A DNA stretch of 64,000 bases, from positions 1-64,000 of the forward strand of contig CARTDA010000007.1 of assembly GCA_949066965.1 (NCBI GenBank). Reading direction: 5' to 3'. This document shows positions 44,370 through 53,603 of the stretch, piece after piece; the stretch's first letter is position 1, and the number at the start of each line of letters is the position of its first letter. The stretch comes from COE1 sp949066965. Lineage in GTDB: Bacteria; Bacillota; Clostridia; Lachnospirales; Lachnospiraceae. The position numbers were made by a program, and so were the translations under genes. The notes below the pieces were generated by a model. It saw only the letters and a program-made list of their open reading frames with translations. It searched no databases and was not told the DNA's origin.

Positions 44370-44522
44370 ATGAAAGTATTTTTGAAAGGCTTATTGTATG
44401 TGCCTTGTATTGGCCTGATTGCATTCTACCTTTATGTGATTGCCCTGGGGTTTTACCCACAGGTATCGGAGCAGTATCGCGCGTATTATATTGACCATTC
44501 TGTCTCCATGTGGCAGGGATAA
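44370..44522 (+). CDS. Small membrane protein (50 aa)
   Basis: 50 aa with one hydrophobic segment (about 4-27: LKGLLYVPCIGLIAFYLYVIALGF) and a polar tail rich in Tyr and Ser. GGAGG precedes the ATG at a good distance. It is followed after 32 bases by a polytopic glycosyltransferase, with which it probably shares the promoter at 44236. It may be a small partner of that enzyme. A longer upstream reading exists but crosses the structured leader. Confidence 0.6.
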   Translation: MKVFLKGLLYVPCIGLIAFYLYVIALGFYPQVSEQYRAYYIDHSVSMWQG

Positions 44523-44554
44523 CCAGTTTCAGCGAATGCATTAGGGGGGATTTT

Positions 44555-45712
44555 ATGAAAAAGACAGGGCGGCGCACAGGGGAGAACATAAAAACTGCCG
44601 CAACCGTATTTTTAATTTTTGTGCTGTCACGGCTGCTGCTTACGTTTGTGGCATGTGCATACAATTATATGACGCAGGGATATGCCAAGACATGGGATTT
44701 GCTGTACAAGTTCGATGCGCTCTGGTATGTGGACATAGCAGAAAATGGGTACCAGTCTGTGCCGAACAGTGTCACCGGATACGCCAATTATGCATTTTAT
44801 CCGTTTTATCCAATTGTGCTTCGATTCATGAAGTGCATTCTGCCAGACCGATTTACGACGAATCAGATTGGCGTGATAGTGTCGAACCTGTGCACGCTGA
44901 TAGCCGGATATGTGGCTGTTCAGACAGTCCGCATAAAATATGCGGAGGATAAGGGGTATTTTATCGCATTTCTTATCTTCTTCGCACCGCATACAATATA
45001 TTTTTCCATGACGTACACGGAAGCGATGTTTTTGATGTTTACGGCATTGTTTTTTTATTGCTGTGGGCGAAAGCATTTTTTTCTGGCGTCAGTTGCTGCC
45101 TTTTTTGCCGCGTTTACCAGAATTGCCGGAGTTTTTCTGGTATTTTCACTTCTGCTGTTTCAGTATGAGGCGGAGTACGGCTGGAGTGTGAGCAGGTCTA
45201 AGCTGTCAGGATTTATAAAGGGCATTTTTGCCCGTCCGCTCCGCCTGCTTGGGCTGCTTATCTGTCCGCTGGGGATATTTGGTTATTTTTATTACCTGTA
45301 CCGGCTTGTGGGAGATGTCTGGGCAAGCGCGCATATCCAGGTGGCATGGCACAATTCCTATGGCAGCGTGCTGCGTACCTTGTTTTATAATCTACTGGAT
45401 TCGGGAAGTGGGACGTCCTCACAGTACTGGGCGCTGTATGCCATATTTGGCATCACAATGTTTGCCTATCTGTGTTACAAAAAGGAATTTGCCGCGGCAA
45501 TCTTTGGATTTCTTGCAGTCGGAATTTCGCTGAGAACGGATGCAATTGCGATAGCAAGGTATATTATGGGAAATTTTTCGGTTTATATTGCGTTGTACGA
45601 GCTGCTCCGAAACAGGCAGCAGGCGAAAACAGTGGTCATGAGTACCAGCATAATTGTGACAGGGCTCATGTATTATATGTGGTTTGCCGGAGAGTGCTAC
45701 TTTATTTTTTAA
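44555..45712 (+). CDS. Polytopic glycosyltransferase, PIG-V/mannosyltransferase-like
   Basis: 385 aa with about 8-10 hydrophobic segments. The first external loop carries WDLLYKFDALWYVDIAENGYQ, matching the W-D-x-x-x-Y pattern of GT-C enzymes of the PIG-V-like type. YAFYPFYPI and IYFSMTYTEAMFLMFTALFFY are also typical. It would transfer a sugar from a lipid-phosphate donor to an envelope glycan or protein on the outer face. GGGGGG precedes the ATG at 44555. The stop overlaps by 11 bases the stop of the converging gene at 45702. Confidence 0.75.
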   Translation: MKKTGRRTGENIKTAATVFLIFVLSRLLLTFVACAYNYMTQGYAKTWDLLYKFDALWYVDIAENGYQSVPNSVTGYANYAFYPFYPIVLRFMKCILPDRFTTNQIGVIVSNLCTLIAGYVAVQTVRIKYAEDKGYFIAFLIFFAPHTIYFSMTYTEAMFLMFTALFFYCCGRKHFFLASVAAFFAAFTRIAGVFLVFSLLLFQYEAEYGWSVSRSKLSGFIKGIFARPLRLLGLLICPLGIFGYFYYLYRLVGDVWASAHIQVAWHNSYGSVLRTLFYNLLDSGSGTSSQYWALYAIFGITMFAYLCYKKEFAAAIFGFLAVGISLRTDAIAIARYIMGNFSVYIALYELLRNRQQAKTVVMSTSIIVTGLMYYMWFAGECYFIF

Positions 45713-46319
45713 GGCGTTCCGCACAAAACAGGATGACAAAGGCGATAAAAAAACAGTAAGCCAGGTAATTTATCGGTGCGAGCGGCACGCTGTAGCGGAA
45801 GGATGCCCGCAGCACGGAATCCGCAAGGGGAAGGCCGCCATAAGTGAGTTTCCTGCCCTGCTCCTCCGTATTTGCGGCAATCATGGTTGGATAAAATGAG
45901 ATGGCAGGGCCATCGTCAGCCGTGTCGACGGCTTCGAGTGATAGGGTATAGGTACTTCCAGGTATCACTGTGATGTCATCTGCAATGGATGTCATTCCAT
46001 ACTCGGGAAGCTCCGATAGTGCAAGCTGGTTTTCGTAAGCAATTCCGGTATCCGGGCCGGATATGGATATGTGCAGATATCCCTGTGCCCTGCTGCATGA
46101 GAGGGCATTGATATAAATTTCAATGTTTTTTATCATTTCATACTGGGGAACAAACTGCTGCGACAGGATGCGCCCGCCGGCGATGCTTGGGACAGGCTGT
46201 TCGTAGGAGACATTGTTTTCTGACAGGATTGTTGTCCGTATCAAATGTGGAGCCGCGCAGAGGAACGCGATGATGGCTGCTGTCGTAAGCGCGGCGCTGA
46301 TGATATATATTTTTTTCAC
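45702..46319 (-). CDS. Membrane protein with extracellular beta-type domain
   Basis: 205 aa with membrane segments at about 3-25 and 180-199 and a roughly 150-residue external domain between (GGRILSQQFVPQYEMIKNIEIYINALS...YLHISISGPDTG...VIPGSTYTLSLEA). The domain's strand pattern resembles a galactose-binding-like or jelly-roll fold, but no family is certain. It follows the glycosyltransferase gene at 46332-47720 by 12 bases on the same strand and probably assists it. Tail-to-tail overlap of 11 bases with the plus-strand glycosyltransferase gene. Confidence 0.6.
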   Translation of the reverse strand: MKKIYIISAALTTAAIIAFLCAAPHLIRTTILSENNVSYEQPVPSIAGGRILSQQFVPQYEMIKNIEIYINALSCSRAQGYLHISISGPDTGIAYENQLALSELPEYGMTSIADDITVIPGSTYTLSLEAVDTADDGPAISFYPTMIAANTEEQGRKLTYGGLPLADSVLRASFRYSVPLAPINYLAYCFFIAFVILFCAERLKK

Positions 46320-46331
46320 AGGAAGCTCCTT

Positions 46332-47720
46332 TCATGGTTTTTTGCAAATCTTATATAATATGAAGTCATTCTGTTCTATGCCGAGTGTGGCGATATACTT
46401 CTTGACAAGTCCGTGCTTTTCCAGCGTGACATCGGAAAGCCATGGGCTGACGCAGCTGTCAAGATACCAAATCCTGTCAAATTGAGATGAAAAATCCATA
46501 TTGTCCAGAAAACGCAGCTTGTCAGAGCCAAAATAGCATTCATAGATAAACCCATACTCCTGGTTGTTATACAGGATGATGTCGTCCGGGGTTCTGTTTT
46601 CATCCATGTAGCGGAGGAACTCGTCCGTGTGTGTGCTGCGGTATTCTGACAGATAGTTGGTATAGTAGGAATTTCCAATCATCACAGTCAGAAATATGCC
46701 AAGCAGGACAATGGTGGCACGGCTGTGCAGCATACCGCCAAGACGGACGGCAAGAAACAGGGCGGTAATCCCCATGCAGGGAATCAGGTAACGCGCAATG
46801 AAAAAGGGTGTAAGCATGACAGATATCAGTATTCCTGCCAGGGCTGTAAAAACCGGTACGAGAATCAGTACAGCCACAAAATATTCTTCCCTGCGGGAAT
46901 GCTTGCACAAGAAGATGGCAATGAGAAACAGAATCGCAAACATGACTGCCGTATAGGGAAGCCGGGAACCGAAGAGGTCGTCGAAATATCCCGCGATTGT
47001 GTCAATGGTGACCGGGGGAATCCAGTAATTTCCGATGCGGCTTCCTGTCTGGCGCAGCAGCGTGGGAAGCCACGGAATAAAGCAGATACCGGAAACAGTT
47101 CCCGAGATGAACCAGCGGACAGGAAATGCCCGTTTCCGGACAGCCAGGGTGATTCCGAGAAGTACATAGATTATCATGGCACTAATCATGGCAAAGTTAT
47201 GGGTATAGCAGGCACATATGGAGGACAGCGTCAGGGTATGCCAGTGTACGAAGGTGTCCCGCGTGAGGGCGCCATAGGCGGAAAGCCCCATAAGCGTTAT
47301 AAAGAATATGCACCAGCTGTACATTCTTATCTGTACGCCATACTCCATGACGCATGGAATGGCATTTAGAAAAACAAGAAACAGGAGTGCGCGTTTCATT
47401 CCAAACCATGGTCTGATGTGGGTGACTGACAGAGCCATCGTGAGGGTCATAGGAAGGATGCTTACCATTTTATAAATCTGGAAACTGGAGCCAAACAGTG
47501 ATATGAAGATTTTGACGATAATATAATACAAGGGCGGGTGTACGTCGACGGCTGTTTTATGGATAATGCCAAACAGGCTGTTCTTGCGGGTCAGCTCGAT
47601 GGTGAATGCCTCGTCCGTCCAGATATTCTGGTTGAAAATCAGCGAAATGTACAGAACCGTAAAAAGGCTGGCCACCACAATCAGTATCATATTTGATTTT
47701 GTTTTGGCTGTATTTGTCAT
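46332..47720 (-). CDS. Polytopic glycosyltransferase, GT39/ArnT-like
   Basis: A 462-aa membrane enzyme with about 10-12 hydrophobic segments. The first external loop has IWTDEAFTIELTRKN, whose Asp-Glu pair is the usual catalytic feature, and then VDVHPPLYYIIVKIF, the DxHPPLYY motif of dolichyl/undecaprenyl-phosphate sugar transferases. The C-terminal 100 residues are soluble and external. Its target is unknown; cell wall polymers or surface proteins are likely. It forms a short operon with the downstream two-TM protein. Confidence 0.8.
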   Translation of the reverse strand: MTNTAKTKSNMILIVVASLFTVLYISLIFNQNIWTDEAFTIELTRKNSLFGIIHKTAVDVHPPLYYIIVKIFISLFGSSFQIYKMVSILPMTLTMALSVTHIRPWFGMKRALLFLVFLNAIPCVMEYGVQIRMYSWCIFFITLMGLSAYGALTRDTFVHWHTLTLSSICACYTHNFAMISAMIIYVLLGITLAVRKRAFPVRWFISGTVSGICFIPWLPTLLRQTGSRIGNYWIPPVTIDTIAGYFDDLFGSRLPYTAVMFAILFLIAIFLCKHSRREEYFVAVLILVPVFTALAGILISVMLTPFFIARYLIPCMGITALFLAVRLGGMLHSRATIVLLGIFLTVMIGNSYYTNYLSEYRSTHTDEFLRYMDENRTPDDIILYNNQEYGFIYECYFGSDKLRFLDNMDFSSQFDRIWYLDSCVSPWLSDVTLEKHGLVKKYIATLGIEQNDFILYKICKKP

Positions 47721-47968
47721 TGATGCATAAACTCCTTTTTTGTGACATGAAGATTTTGTGCGGATTCAAATGTGTGCGAAGTCCCGAGAACTTGCAAACA
47801 ACAATATTGTACCACGATTTTCATATTTATACAAAGTATTGTGGAAAAGAATTGTGTTATATGATAATATATAGGTAGTGTTTACACAGGACTTGGCGGT
47901 TATGGCAGAATACAAAATAATAGGAAAGGCAAAAGTAATTATTTTAAAATAGTTACAGGAGTAAGAAG
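47721..47968 (+). other. Divergent intergenic region upstream of hprK
   Basis: About 250 bases between divergent genes. AT-rich with TATAAT-like runs near 47860-47875 that could serve hprK, but no -35/-10 pair stands out. Confidence 0.35.
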
Positions 47969-48910
47969 ATGGCAAGTGTTAGTATCGAAAGAGTGATTGA
48001 AAAATTCAGTCTCAAAAATCTCACGCCGCAGATTGATGTGGAGAACATCAAGATTCACCAGCCTGACATCAACAGGCCGGCGCTTCAGCTGGCAGGCTAT
48101 TTTGAGCATTTTGAGGAGACGAGACCCCAGATTATCGGGTTTGTCGAATACTCATATATGGAAAATCTTTCTGATAAAAAGAAAAAAGAGGTATATCCGC
48201 AGGTTATTTCCGAGAAGACCCCCTGCATTATTTTCTGCAGGGATTTACATCCTGACGAGCTGTTTATGAAAACGGCGCTCAAGAACAACGTCCCGCTTCT
48301 GATAACGGAGAAATCGACATCCGCGTTTATGGCAGAAATCATCCGCTGGCTCAACGTCAAGTTGGCTCCCTGTATCTCTGTGCATGGTGTGCTTGTGGAT
48401 GTGTACGGTGAAGGTGTCCTGATAACAGGGGAGAGCGGCATCGGAAAGAGCGAGGCGGCGCTGGAGCTGATAAAAAGGGGGCACCGCCTGGTGTCGGATG
48501 ATGTTGTGGAAATCAGAAAGGTGAGTGATGACACCCTGATTGGCTCCGCGCCGGATATCACACGGCATTTCATTGAGCTGCGCGGTATCGGGATTATTGA
48601 TGTAAAGACACTCTATGGTGTGCAGAGCGTTATGGACACCACGAACATCAACCTTGTAATCCGCCTCGAGGACTGGGATAAGGAGAAGAAGTACGACAGG
48701 CTCGGGCTTGAGGAAAACTATACGGAATATCTCGGGAACAAGATTGTATGCCACAATATTCCGATTCGCCCCGGACGGAACCTGGCGATTATCTGTGAGT
48801 CGGCGGCTGTCAACTACCGCCAGAAAAAAATGGGATACAATGCCGCGCAGGAGCTGTACCAGCGCGTGCAGAACTCGCTGTCCAGGCCGCGTGAGGAGGA
48901 CGAGGAATAA
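47969..48910 (+). CDS. hprK: HPr kinase/phosphorylase
   Basis: A 313-aa bifunctional enzyme that phosphorylates and dephosphorylates Ser46 of HPr, controlling carbon catabolite repression. The P-loop is GESGIGKS (154-161). VSDDVVEI follows with the conserved catalytic Asp region, and the HprK signature is LRGIGIIDVKTLYGV. The N-terminal DRTGG-like domain contains the QLAGYFEHFEE segment. It heads the conserved block glcK-murB-rapZ-whiA seen in clostridia. CAGGAG precedes the ATG. Length is normal. Confidence 0.97.
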   Translation: MASVSIERVIEKFSLKNLTPQIDVENIKIHQPDINRPALQLAGYFEHFEETRPQIIGFVEYSYMENLSDKKKKEVYPQVISEKTPCIIFCRDLHPDELFMKTALKNNVPLLITEKSTSAFMAEIIRWLNVKLAPCISVHGVLVDVYGEGVLITGESGIGKSEAALELIKRGHRLVSDDVVEIRKVSDDTLIGSAPDITRHFIELRGIGIIDVKTLYGVQSVMDTTNINLVIRLEDWDKEKKYDRLGLEENYTEYLGNKIVCHNIPIRPGRNLAIICESAAVNYRQKKMGYNAAQELYQRVQNSLSRPREEDEE

Positions 48911-48978
48911 TAGTTTGAAAAAGGCGGTATGGCGGACTGGTATTAAAATGGATTGAAATAAGTTTGGAGGAAAGAGAA

Positions 48979-49926
48979 ATGGGTAAATATTGTTTTGGCG
49001 TGGATTTGGGTGGAACAACAGTAAAAATCGGACTTTTTGACACGGAGGGAACGGTGCTCGACAAGTGGGAGATACCAACGAGAAAGGAAGACAGCGGAAG
49101 TAAGATTCTGCCGGATATTGCCCAGGCTGTTCTTGGCAAAATTGCAGAGCGGCAGATAGCAAAGGAGGATGTAACCGGTGTGGGAATAGGAGTGCCGGGA
49201 CCTGTAGATGATAATGGTGTGGTGCATATGGCGGTCAACCTTGGATGGGGCATTATCAATGTCAATGAAGTCCTCGGCGGTCTGCTGCAGCTGCCAGTCA
49301 GGGCAGGAAATGACGCCAATGTGGCGGCACTCGGTGAGATGTGGTGCGGCGGCGGAAAAGGGTGCAGCGATATGGTGCTTGCCACACTTGGCACAGGCGT
49401 GGGCGGCGGAATCATTGTGAACGGAAAAATGGTGACAGGCGCGACAGGTGCCGGCGGCGAGATTGGACATATCCATATCAAGGACGACGAGCCGGATGCG
49501 TGCGGCTGCGGCGGCCATGGGTGTCTGGAACAGTATGCATCCGCGACAGGCATTGCGCGTCTTGCCAACAGGAAGCTTGCGGCGACGACACAGGACAGCG
49601 TGCTCAGGGCGGCGAAGGAAAGAGGGGCGGTCAGCGCGAAGACTGTTTTTGACGCAGTGAAGAACGGTGATGCGCTTGCATGTGAGATTGCGGAGGAATT
49701 CGGGGATTATCTCGGAAAAGGACTTGCGGCAATAGCCTGTGTCGTAAATCCGGAGGTGATTGTTCTTGGCGGCGGCGTGTCAAAGGCAGGGGAGATCCTC
49801 TGTGAGTATGTCGCGAAGTATTATAAGAAGTATGTATTCCACGGATGCAGCAATGCGCAGTTTAAGCTTGCGACACTTGGAAATGACGCCGGAATCTATG
49901 GCGCGGCAAAGCTTGTGCTGGAATAG
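48979..49926 (+). CDS. glcK: ROK family glucokinase
   Basis: A 315-aa ATP-dependent glucose kinase. GVDLGGTTVKIGLFD is the phosphate motif. The ROK zinc site is GHIHIKDDEPDACGCGGHGCLEQYASA (H-x-n-C-x-C-x4-C). GTGVGGGIIVNGK is also typical. The ATG at 48979 is set by GGAGG upstream. Situated between hprK and murB, it would phosphorylate glucose released from starch and maltodextrin. Confidence 0.95.
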   Translation: MGKYCFGVDLGGTTVKIGLFDTEGTVLDKWEIPTRKEDSGSKILPDIAQAVLGKIAERQIAKEDVTGVGIGVPGPVDDNGVVHMAVNLGWGIINVNEVLGGLLQLPVRAGNDANVAALGEMWCGGGKGCSDMVLATLGTGVGGGIIVNGKMVTGATGAGGEIGHIHIKDDEPDACGCGGHGCLEQYASATGIARLANRKLAATTQDSVLRAAKERGAVSAKTVFDAVKNGDALACEIAEEFGDYLGKGLAAIACVVNPEVIVLGGGVSKAGEILCEYVAKYYKKYVFHGCSNAQFKLATLGNDAGIYGAAKLVLE

Positions 49927-49958
49927 ATTATAGTAAAAGATTGAGCGGGGTTTAGAAC

Positions 49959-50924
49959 TTGAAAACAGGTATAAGTCAGGAAATAATACAGCGTTTGCAC
50001 GAAAGATTTTCCGCAGTATTCGAACCGGAACAGATACTTGCAGATGAAAATATGTCAGCTCACACCACCTTCCGGGTTGGTGGTGCAGCTGACATATTTG
50101 TGGAGATAGACAATACTGCCGCGCTTGCAAAGGCGCTTGCAATATTAAAATCGGAAGGGCTTACCAGGCTGAACAGGGATTTTTATATTCTGGGGAACGG
50201 CAGCAACCTGCTGGTCAGCGATGCCGGCCTGCGCGGCGTGGTGCTCCATCTGTCAAAGCAGTTTTCCCATATCCGTGTGGAGGGAACAACCCTTGTGTGC
50301 GAGGCGGGCGCAACCCTTGCGGCTATTGCGCGCAGGGCGTGTGAAAGCGGTCTGGCAGGGTTTGCGTTTGCGGCGGGAATCCCCGGAAGCCTCGGTGGTG
50401 CCATTGTCATGAACGCAGGCGCATACGGCGGGGAAATGAAACAGGTGGTAAAAAGTGTCCGGCTTATGACCATGGATGGGGAAATCATCGAGAAAAGTGC
50501 GGAGGAGATGCACTTTTCCTACCGCCATAGCCTGGTGAAGGAACGAATGTCCCGGAGCCCGCTGGTTGTCCTTGAAGTGACCATTGCGCTTTCAGAAGGG
50601 TGTCAGGACGATATCCGGGCGGAGATGGAGGAGCTTGCGGAGAAACGGCGTGCAAAACAGCCGCTGGAATATCCGAGTGCAGGCTCTACATTCAAGAGAC
50701 CCGAGGGATATTTTGCCGGAAAATTAATAGATGATGCGGGACTCCGCGGATTTTCGGCAGGAGATGCGCAGGTGTCCGAAAAGCATTGCGGATTTGTCGT
50801 CAACAAGGGCAGCGCCACGGCGGCTGATATCCATGCCCTGATTCTGGAAGTGCAGCGGCGGGTGAAAGCGTCATCGGGTGTCGCGCTTGAGCCGGAGGTC
50901 ATTCTGCTTGGTGATTTTGAATAG
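49959..50924 (+). CDS. murB: UDP-N-acetylmuramate dehydrogenase
   Basis: A 321-aa FAD enzyme that reduces UDP-GlcNAc-enolpyruvate to UDP-MurNAc in peptidoglycan synthesis. The N-terminal HTTFRVGGAADIFVE and ILGNGSNLLVSDAGLRGVVL bind FAD. FAAGIPGSLGGAIVMNAGAYGGEM, AGSTFKRPEGYFAGKLIDDAGLRG and the C-terminal LEPEVILLG are type IIa landmarks. The start is a TTG at 49959 with a poor site (GCGGGG); no better start exists before the FAD motif. Confidence 0.96.
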   Translation: MKTGISQEIIQRLHERFSAVFEPEQILADENMSAHTTFRVGGAADIFVEIDNTAALAKALAILKSEGLTRLNRDFYILGNGSNLLVSDAGLRGVVLHLSKQFSHIRVEGTTLVCEAGATLAAIARRACESGLAGFAFAAGIPGSLGGAIVMNAGAYGGEMKQVVKSVRLMTMDGEIIEKSAEEMHFSYRHSLVKERMSRSPLVVLEVTIALSEGCQDDIRAEMEELAEKRRAKQPLEYPSAGSTFKRPEGYFAGKLIDDAGLRGFSAGDAQVSEKHCGFVVNKGSATAADIHALILEVQRRVKASSGVALEPEVILLGDFE

Positions 50925-50944
50925 ATAACGAAAGGTCGGATAAA

Positions 50945-51796
50945 ATGAGATTTGTGATTGTAACCGGTATGAGCGGGGGCGGAAAATCCACTGCCATGAA
51001 GATGCTTGAGGATGCGGGATATTATTGTGCGGACAATATGCCGGTGCCCCTGATTGAGAAGTTTATGGAGCTTCTGGCGATGCCGGACAACGGGATTCAG
51101 AAGGTGGCGCTGGGGCTGGATGTCAGGGCGGACCAGTCGTTTGAGGACGTCAATATGCTGATTGCAAGCCTGCGGGAGACATACACCTTTGAGATTCTTT
51201 TTCTCGAGGCGGCGGACAATGTCCTGCTCAAGCGTTACAAGGAGTCGAGACGTGTTCATCCGCTTTCCGTGGACAGCGACCTCATGAGCGGCATCACGAG
51301 GGAGCGGGCGCTGCTTGCAAGCATTAAGCAGGCAGCGGATTACGTGATAGACACGACCAATCTGCTGACGAGGGAGCTTAAGGCAGAGCTGGACAAAATT
51401 TTTGTCAGCAACCAGGCGTACAACAACCTGATGGTGAATGTCATGTCATTTGGCTTCAAGCATGGCATTCCGCAGGATGCGGATCTGGTGTTTGACGTCC
51501 GTTTTCTGCCCAATCCGTTCTATGTCGATGACCTTAAGCAGAAGACGGGTCTCGACAGGGAGGTGCAGGATTATGTCATGGGCTTCCCGGAGGCGCACAC
51601 GTTTCTGGACAAGCTGGCAGACATGGTGAATTTCCTGATTCCCAACTATATCAGTGAGGGAAAGTACCAGCTTGTGATAGCGATTGGCTGCACGGGCGGG
51701 CAGCACAGGAGCGTGACGCTTGCGGGTGAACTGTACCGGCGGCTGAAGGACAAGGGAGATTACGGGCTAACGCTTCGGCACAGGGACACAAAGTAA
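50945..51796 (+). CDS. rapZ: RNase adapter protein / nucleotide-binding protein RapZ (YvcJ)
   Basis: 283 aa. The P-loop is GMSGGGKST (8-16) and the Walker B-like region is near LGLDVRAD. The C-terminal domain has FGFKHGIPQDADLVFDVRFLPNPFY and AIGCTGGQHRSVTLAG, typical of the family. In E. coli RapZ steers decay of GlmZ RNA and so amino-sugar synthesis; in B. subtilis YvcJ affects competence and wall stress. It lies between murB and whiA with gaps of 20 and 14 bases, a classic order. Confidence 0.96.
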   Translation: MRFVIVTGMSGGGKSTAMKMLEDAGYYCADNMPVPLIEKFMELLAMPDNGIQKVALGLDVRADQSFEDVNMLIASLRETYTFEILFLEAADNVLLKRYKESRRVHPLSVDSDLMSGITRERALLASIKQAADYVIDTTNLLTRELKAELDKIFVSNQAYNNLMVNVMSFGFKHGIPQDADLVFDVRFLPNPFYVDDLKQKTGLDREVQDYVMGFPEAHTFLDKLADMVNFLIPNYISEGKYQLVIAIGCTGGQHRSVTLAGELYRRLKDKGDYGLTLRHRDTK

Positions 51797-51810
51797 ATTG
51801 GAGGCTTAGG

Positions 51811-52662
51811 ATGTCTTTTTCAGCGGATGTAAAAGAGGAGCTTGCAAAAGTCGAAAGCGCTGCGCGCCACTGCCAGATTGCGGAGCTTGCTGCGATTGCC
51901 GTCTATGCGGGTGCGGTAAGGGCAGATTCGGGGTGGCTTGCGGAGCGTTTCCAGCCGGACAATCCGCATGTGGCGGACAGATGGAAGCTGCTTCTGGACA
52001 AATTGTTTCCGGCAGGGGATGACGAAAAAAAGATTTTGCAGACCATCAAGTACAACAAGGGCGATACCACGGTGGATGCGCTGATTATAAAAAGCCACTG
52101 TTGCAGGCGTGCCTTCCTGCGGGGGGCATTTTTGAGCATTGGCTCCATGAGCAATCCGGAGAAGGGCTATCATCTGGAATTTGTGTGCAGCGACACGGGG
52201 CAGGCGGCGCAGCTGGTGGAAATCCTGCTGGCATATGAAATTAAGGCGCGGATTGTGGCGCGGAAAAAATACCAGATTGTGTATATCAAGGAGAGCGAGG
52301 AGATTTCCATGCTCCTGAATGTCATCGGTGCGCATGTTTCGCTGATGAAGCTTGAGAATCTGCGGATTTTAAAGGATATGCGCAATACGATTAACAGAAA
52401 GGTCAACTGCGAGGCGGCGAACATTACCAAGACGGTCAATGCGGCAACAAAGCAGATTGAGGACATACAATATATCAAAGAACATTACGGCTTTGACAAT
52501 CTGGCAGGGAATCTGCGCCAGATTGCCGAGCTGCGGCTGGAATACCCGGATGCCACGCTGAAGGAGCTGGGGCAGCTTCTTACGCCGAATGTAGGAAAAT
52601 CCGGTGTAAATCATAGATTAAGAAAGCTAAGTGAGCTGGCGGGACAGCTCAGAGGTGACTGA
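51811..52662 (+). CDS. whiA: WhiA, sporulation/cell division regulator
   Basis: 283 aa with an N-terminal degenerate LAGLIDADG homing-endonuclease fold (FSADVKEELAK...HCCRRAFLRGAFLSIGSMSNPEKGYHLEF) and a C-terminal helix-turn-helix (RLEYPDATLKELGQLLTPNVGKSGVNHRLRKLSELA). It is somewhat shorter than the usual 305-330 aa. In Gram-positives WhiA affects cell division and, in actinomycetes, sporulation; DNA binding is the likely role. Its stop overlaps the next ATG by one base (TGATG). Confidence 0.95.
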   Translation: MSFSADVKEELAKVESAARHCQIAELAAIAVYAGAVRADSGWLAERFQPDNPHVADRWKLLLDKLFPAGDDEKKILQTIKYNKGDTTVDALIIKSHCCRRAFLRGAFLSIGSMSNPEKGYHLEFVCSDTGQAAQLVEILLAYEIKARIVARKKYQIVYIKESEEISMLLNVIGAHVSLMKLENLRILKDMRNTINRKVNCEAANITKTVNAATKQIEDIQYIKEHYGFDNLAGNLRQIAELRLEYPDATLKELGQLLTPNVGKSGVNHRLRKLSELAGQLRGD

Positions 52663-53603
52663 TGAGTGAGAATACATTATTAAAAAAGGCATTGTTTATC
52701 GTAAATCCGCACTCGGGAAAAGGGCTGATAAAAAACAATCTTCTGGACATTGTGGATATTCTCGTAAAGTCCGGCTATGAGGTGACTGTCCACCCGACCC
52801 AGAGCAGGGGGGATGCCAAAAGGACAATGCGTGAACGGAAGAAATGCTATGACCTTGTGGTGTGCAGCGGCGGCGACGGAACACTTGACGAGATTGTGAC
52901 GGGCATGACGGAATCCGGATTCAAGACAACAATTGGTTACATTCCGGCGGGAAGCACAAACGATTTTGCAAACAGTCTCAAAATCCCGTCCTCCATGAAA
53001 AAGGCGGCGGATATTGTGGTGCGGGGCCGGGTTTTTCCATGTGACATCGGGCGGTTTAATGACGACGTGTTTGTTTACATTGCGGCATTTGGACTGTTTA
53101 CAGAAGTATCATACGGAACGCCGCAGGAAATGAAGAATATGCTGGGGCACATGGCATATCTTTTGGAGGGTGTCAAGCATTTACAGAACATTAAGTCCAG
53201 CCACATGAAAGTGACATATGTGTCAGAAACTGGCGAGAACCGGGTGATTGAGGATGATTTTATTTTTGGAATGGTGACGAACTCCCACTCGGTCGGCGGC
53301 TTTAAGAGCATTGCGGGCAACGTGTTCAAGGGAGAGATTGCGCTGGATGACGGGCTTTTTGAGGTGACGCTTATCAAAATGCCCAAAAATCCGATGGAGC
53401 TCAATTCGATTCTTGCGGCGCTTGCAATACAGAATATTGACACGGCATATATGTACAGCTTTAAGTCGGGAAATCTGACGGTGGAGTCGGCGGATGACGT
53501 GGCGTGGACGCTTGACGGAGAGTTTGGCGGAAAGCACAAAACGGTGAAACTGGCAAATGACAGGCAGGCGATGGATATCATGGTAAGCGGAGGGCAATCG
53601 TGA
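52662..53603 (+). CDS. Diacylglycerol/lipid kinase (DagK/YegS family)
   Basis: A 313-aa soluble or peripheral membrane lipid kinase. VNPHSGKG near the N-terminus, the nucleotide loop CSGGDGTLDEIVTG (about 69-82) and GYIPAGSTNDFANSL are family hallmarks. It would recycle diacylglycerol to phosphatidic acid, or phosphorylate another lipid. It is tightly packed: its start overlaps the whiA stop and its stop overlaps the next start by 4 bases (GTGA), so it is part of the same transcript. Confidence 0.9.
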   Translation: MSENTLLKKALFIVNPHSGKGLIKNNLLDIVDILVKSGYEVTVHPTQSRGDAKRTMRERKKCYDLVVCSGGDGTLDEIVTGMTESGFKTTIGYIPAGSTNDFANSLKIPSSMKKAADIVVRGRVFPCDIGRFNDDVFVYIAAFGLFTEVSYGTPQEMKNMLGHMAYLLEGVKHLQNIKSSHMKVTYVSETGENRVIEDDFIFGMVTNSHSVGGFKSIAGNVFKGEIALDDGLFEVTLIKMPKNPMELNSILAALAIQNIDTAYMYSFKSGNLTVESADDVAWTLDGEFGGKHKTVKLANDRQAMDIMVSGGQS

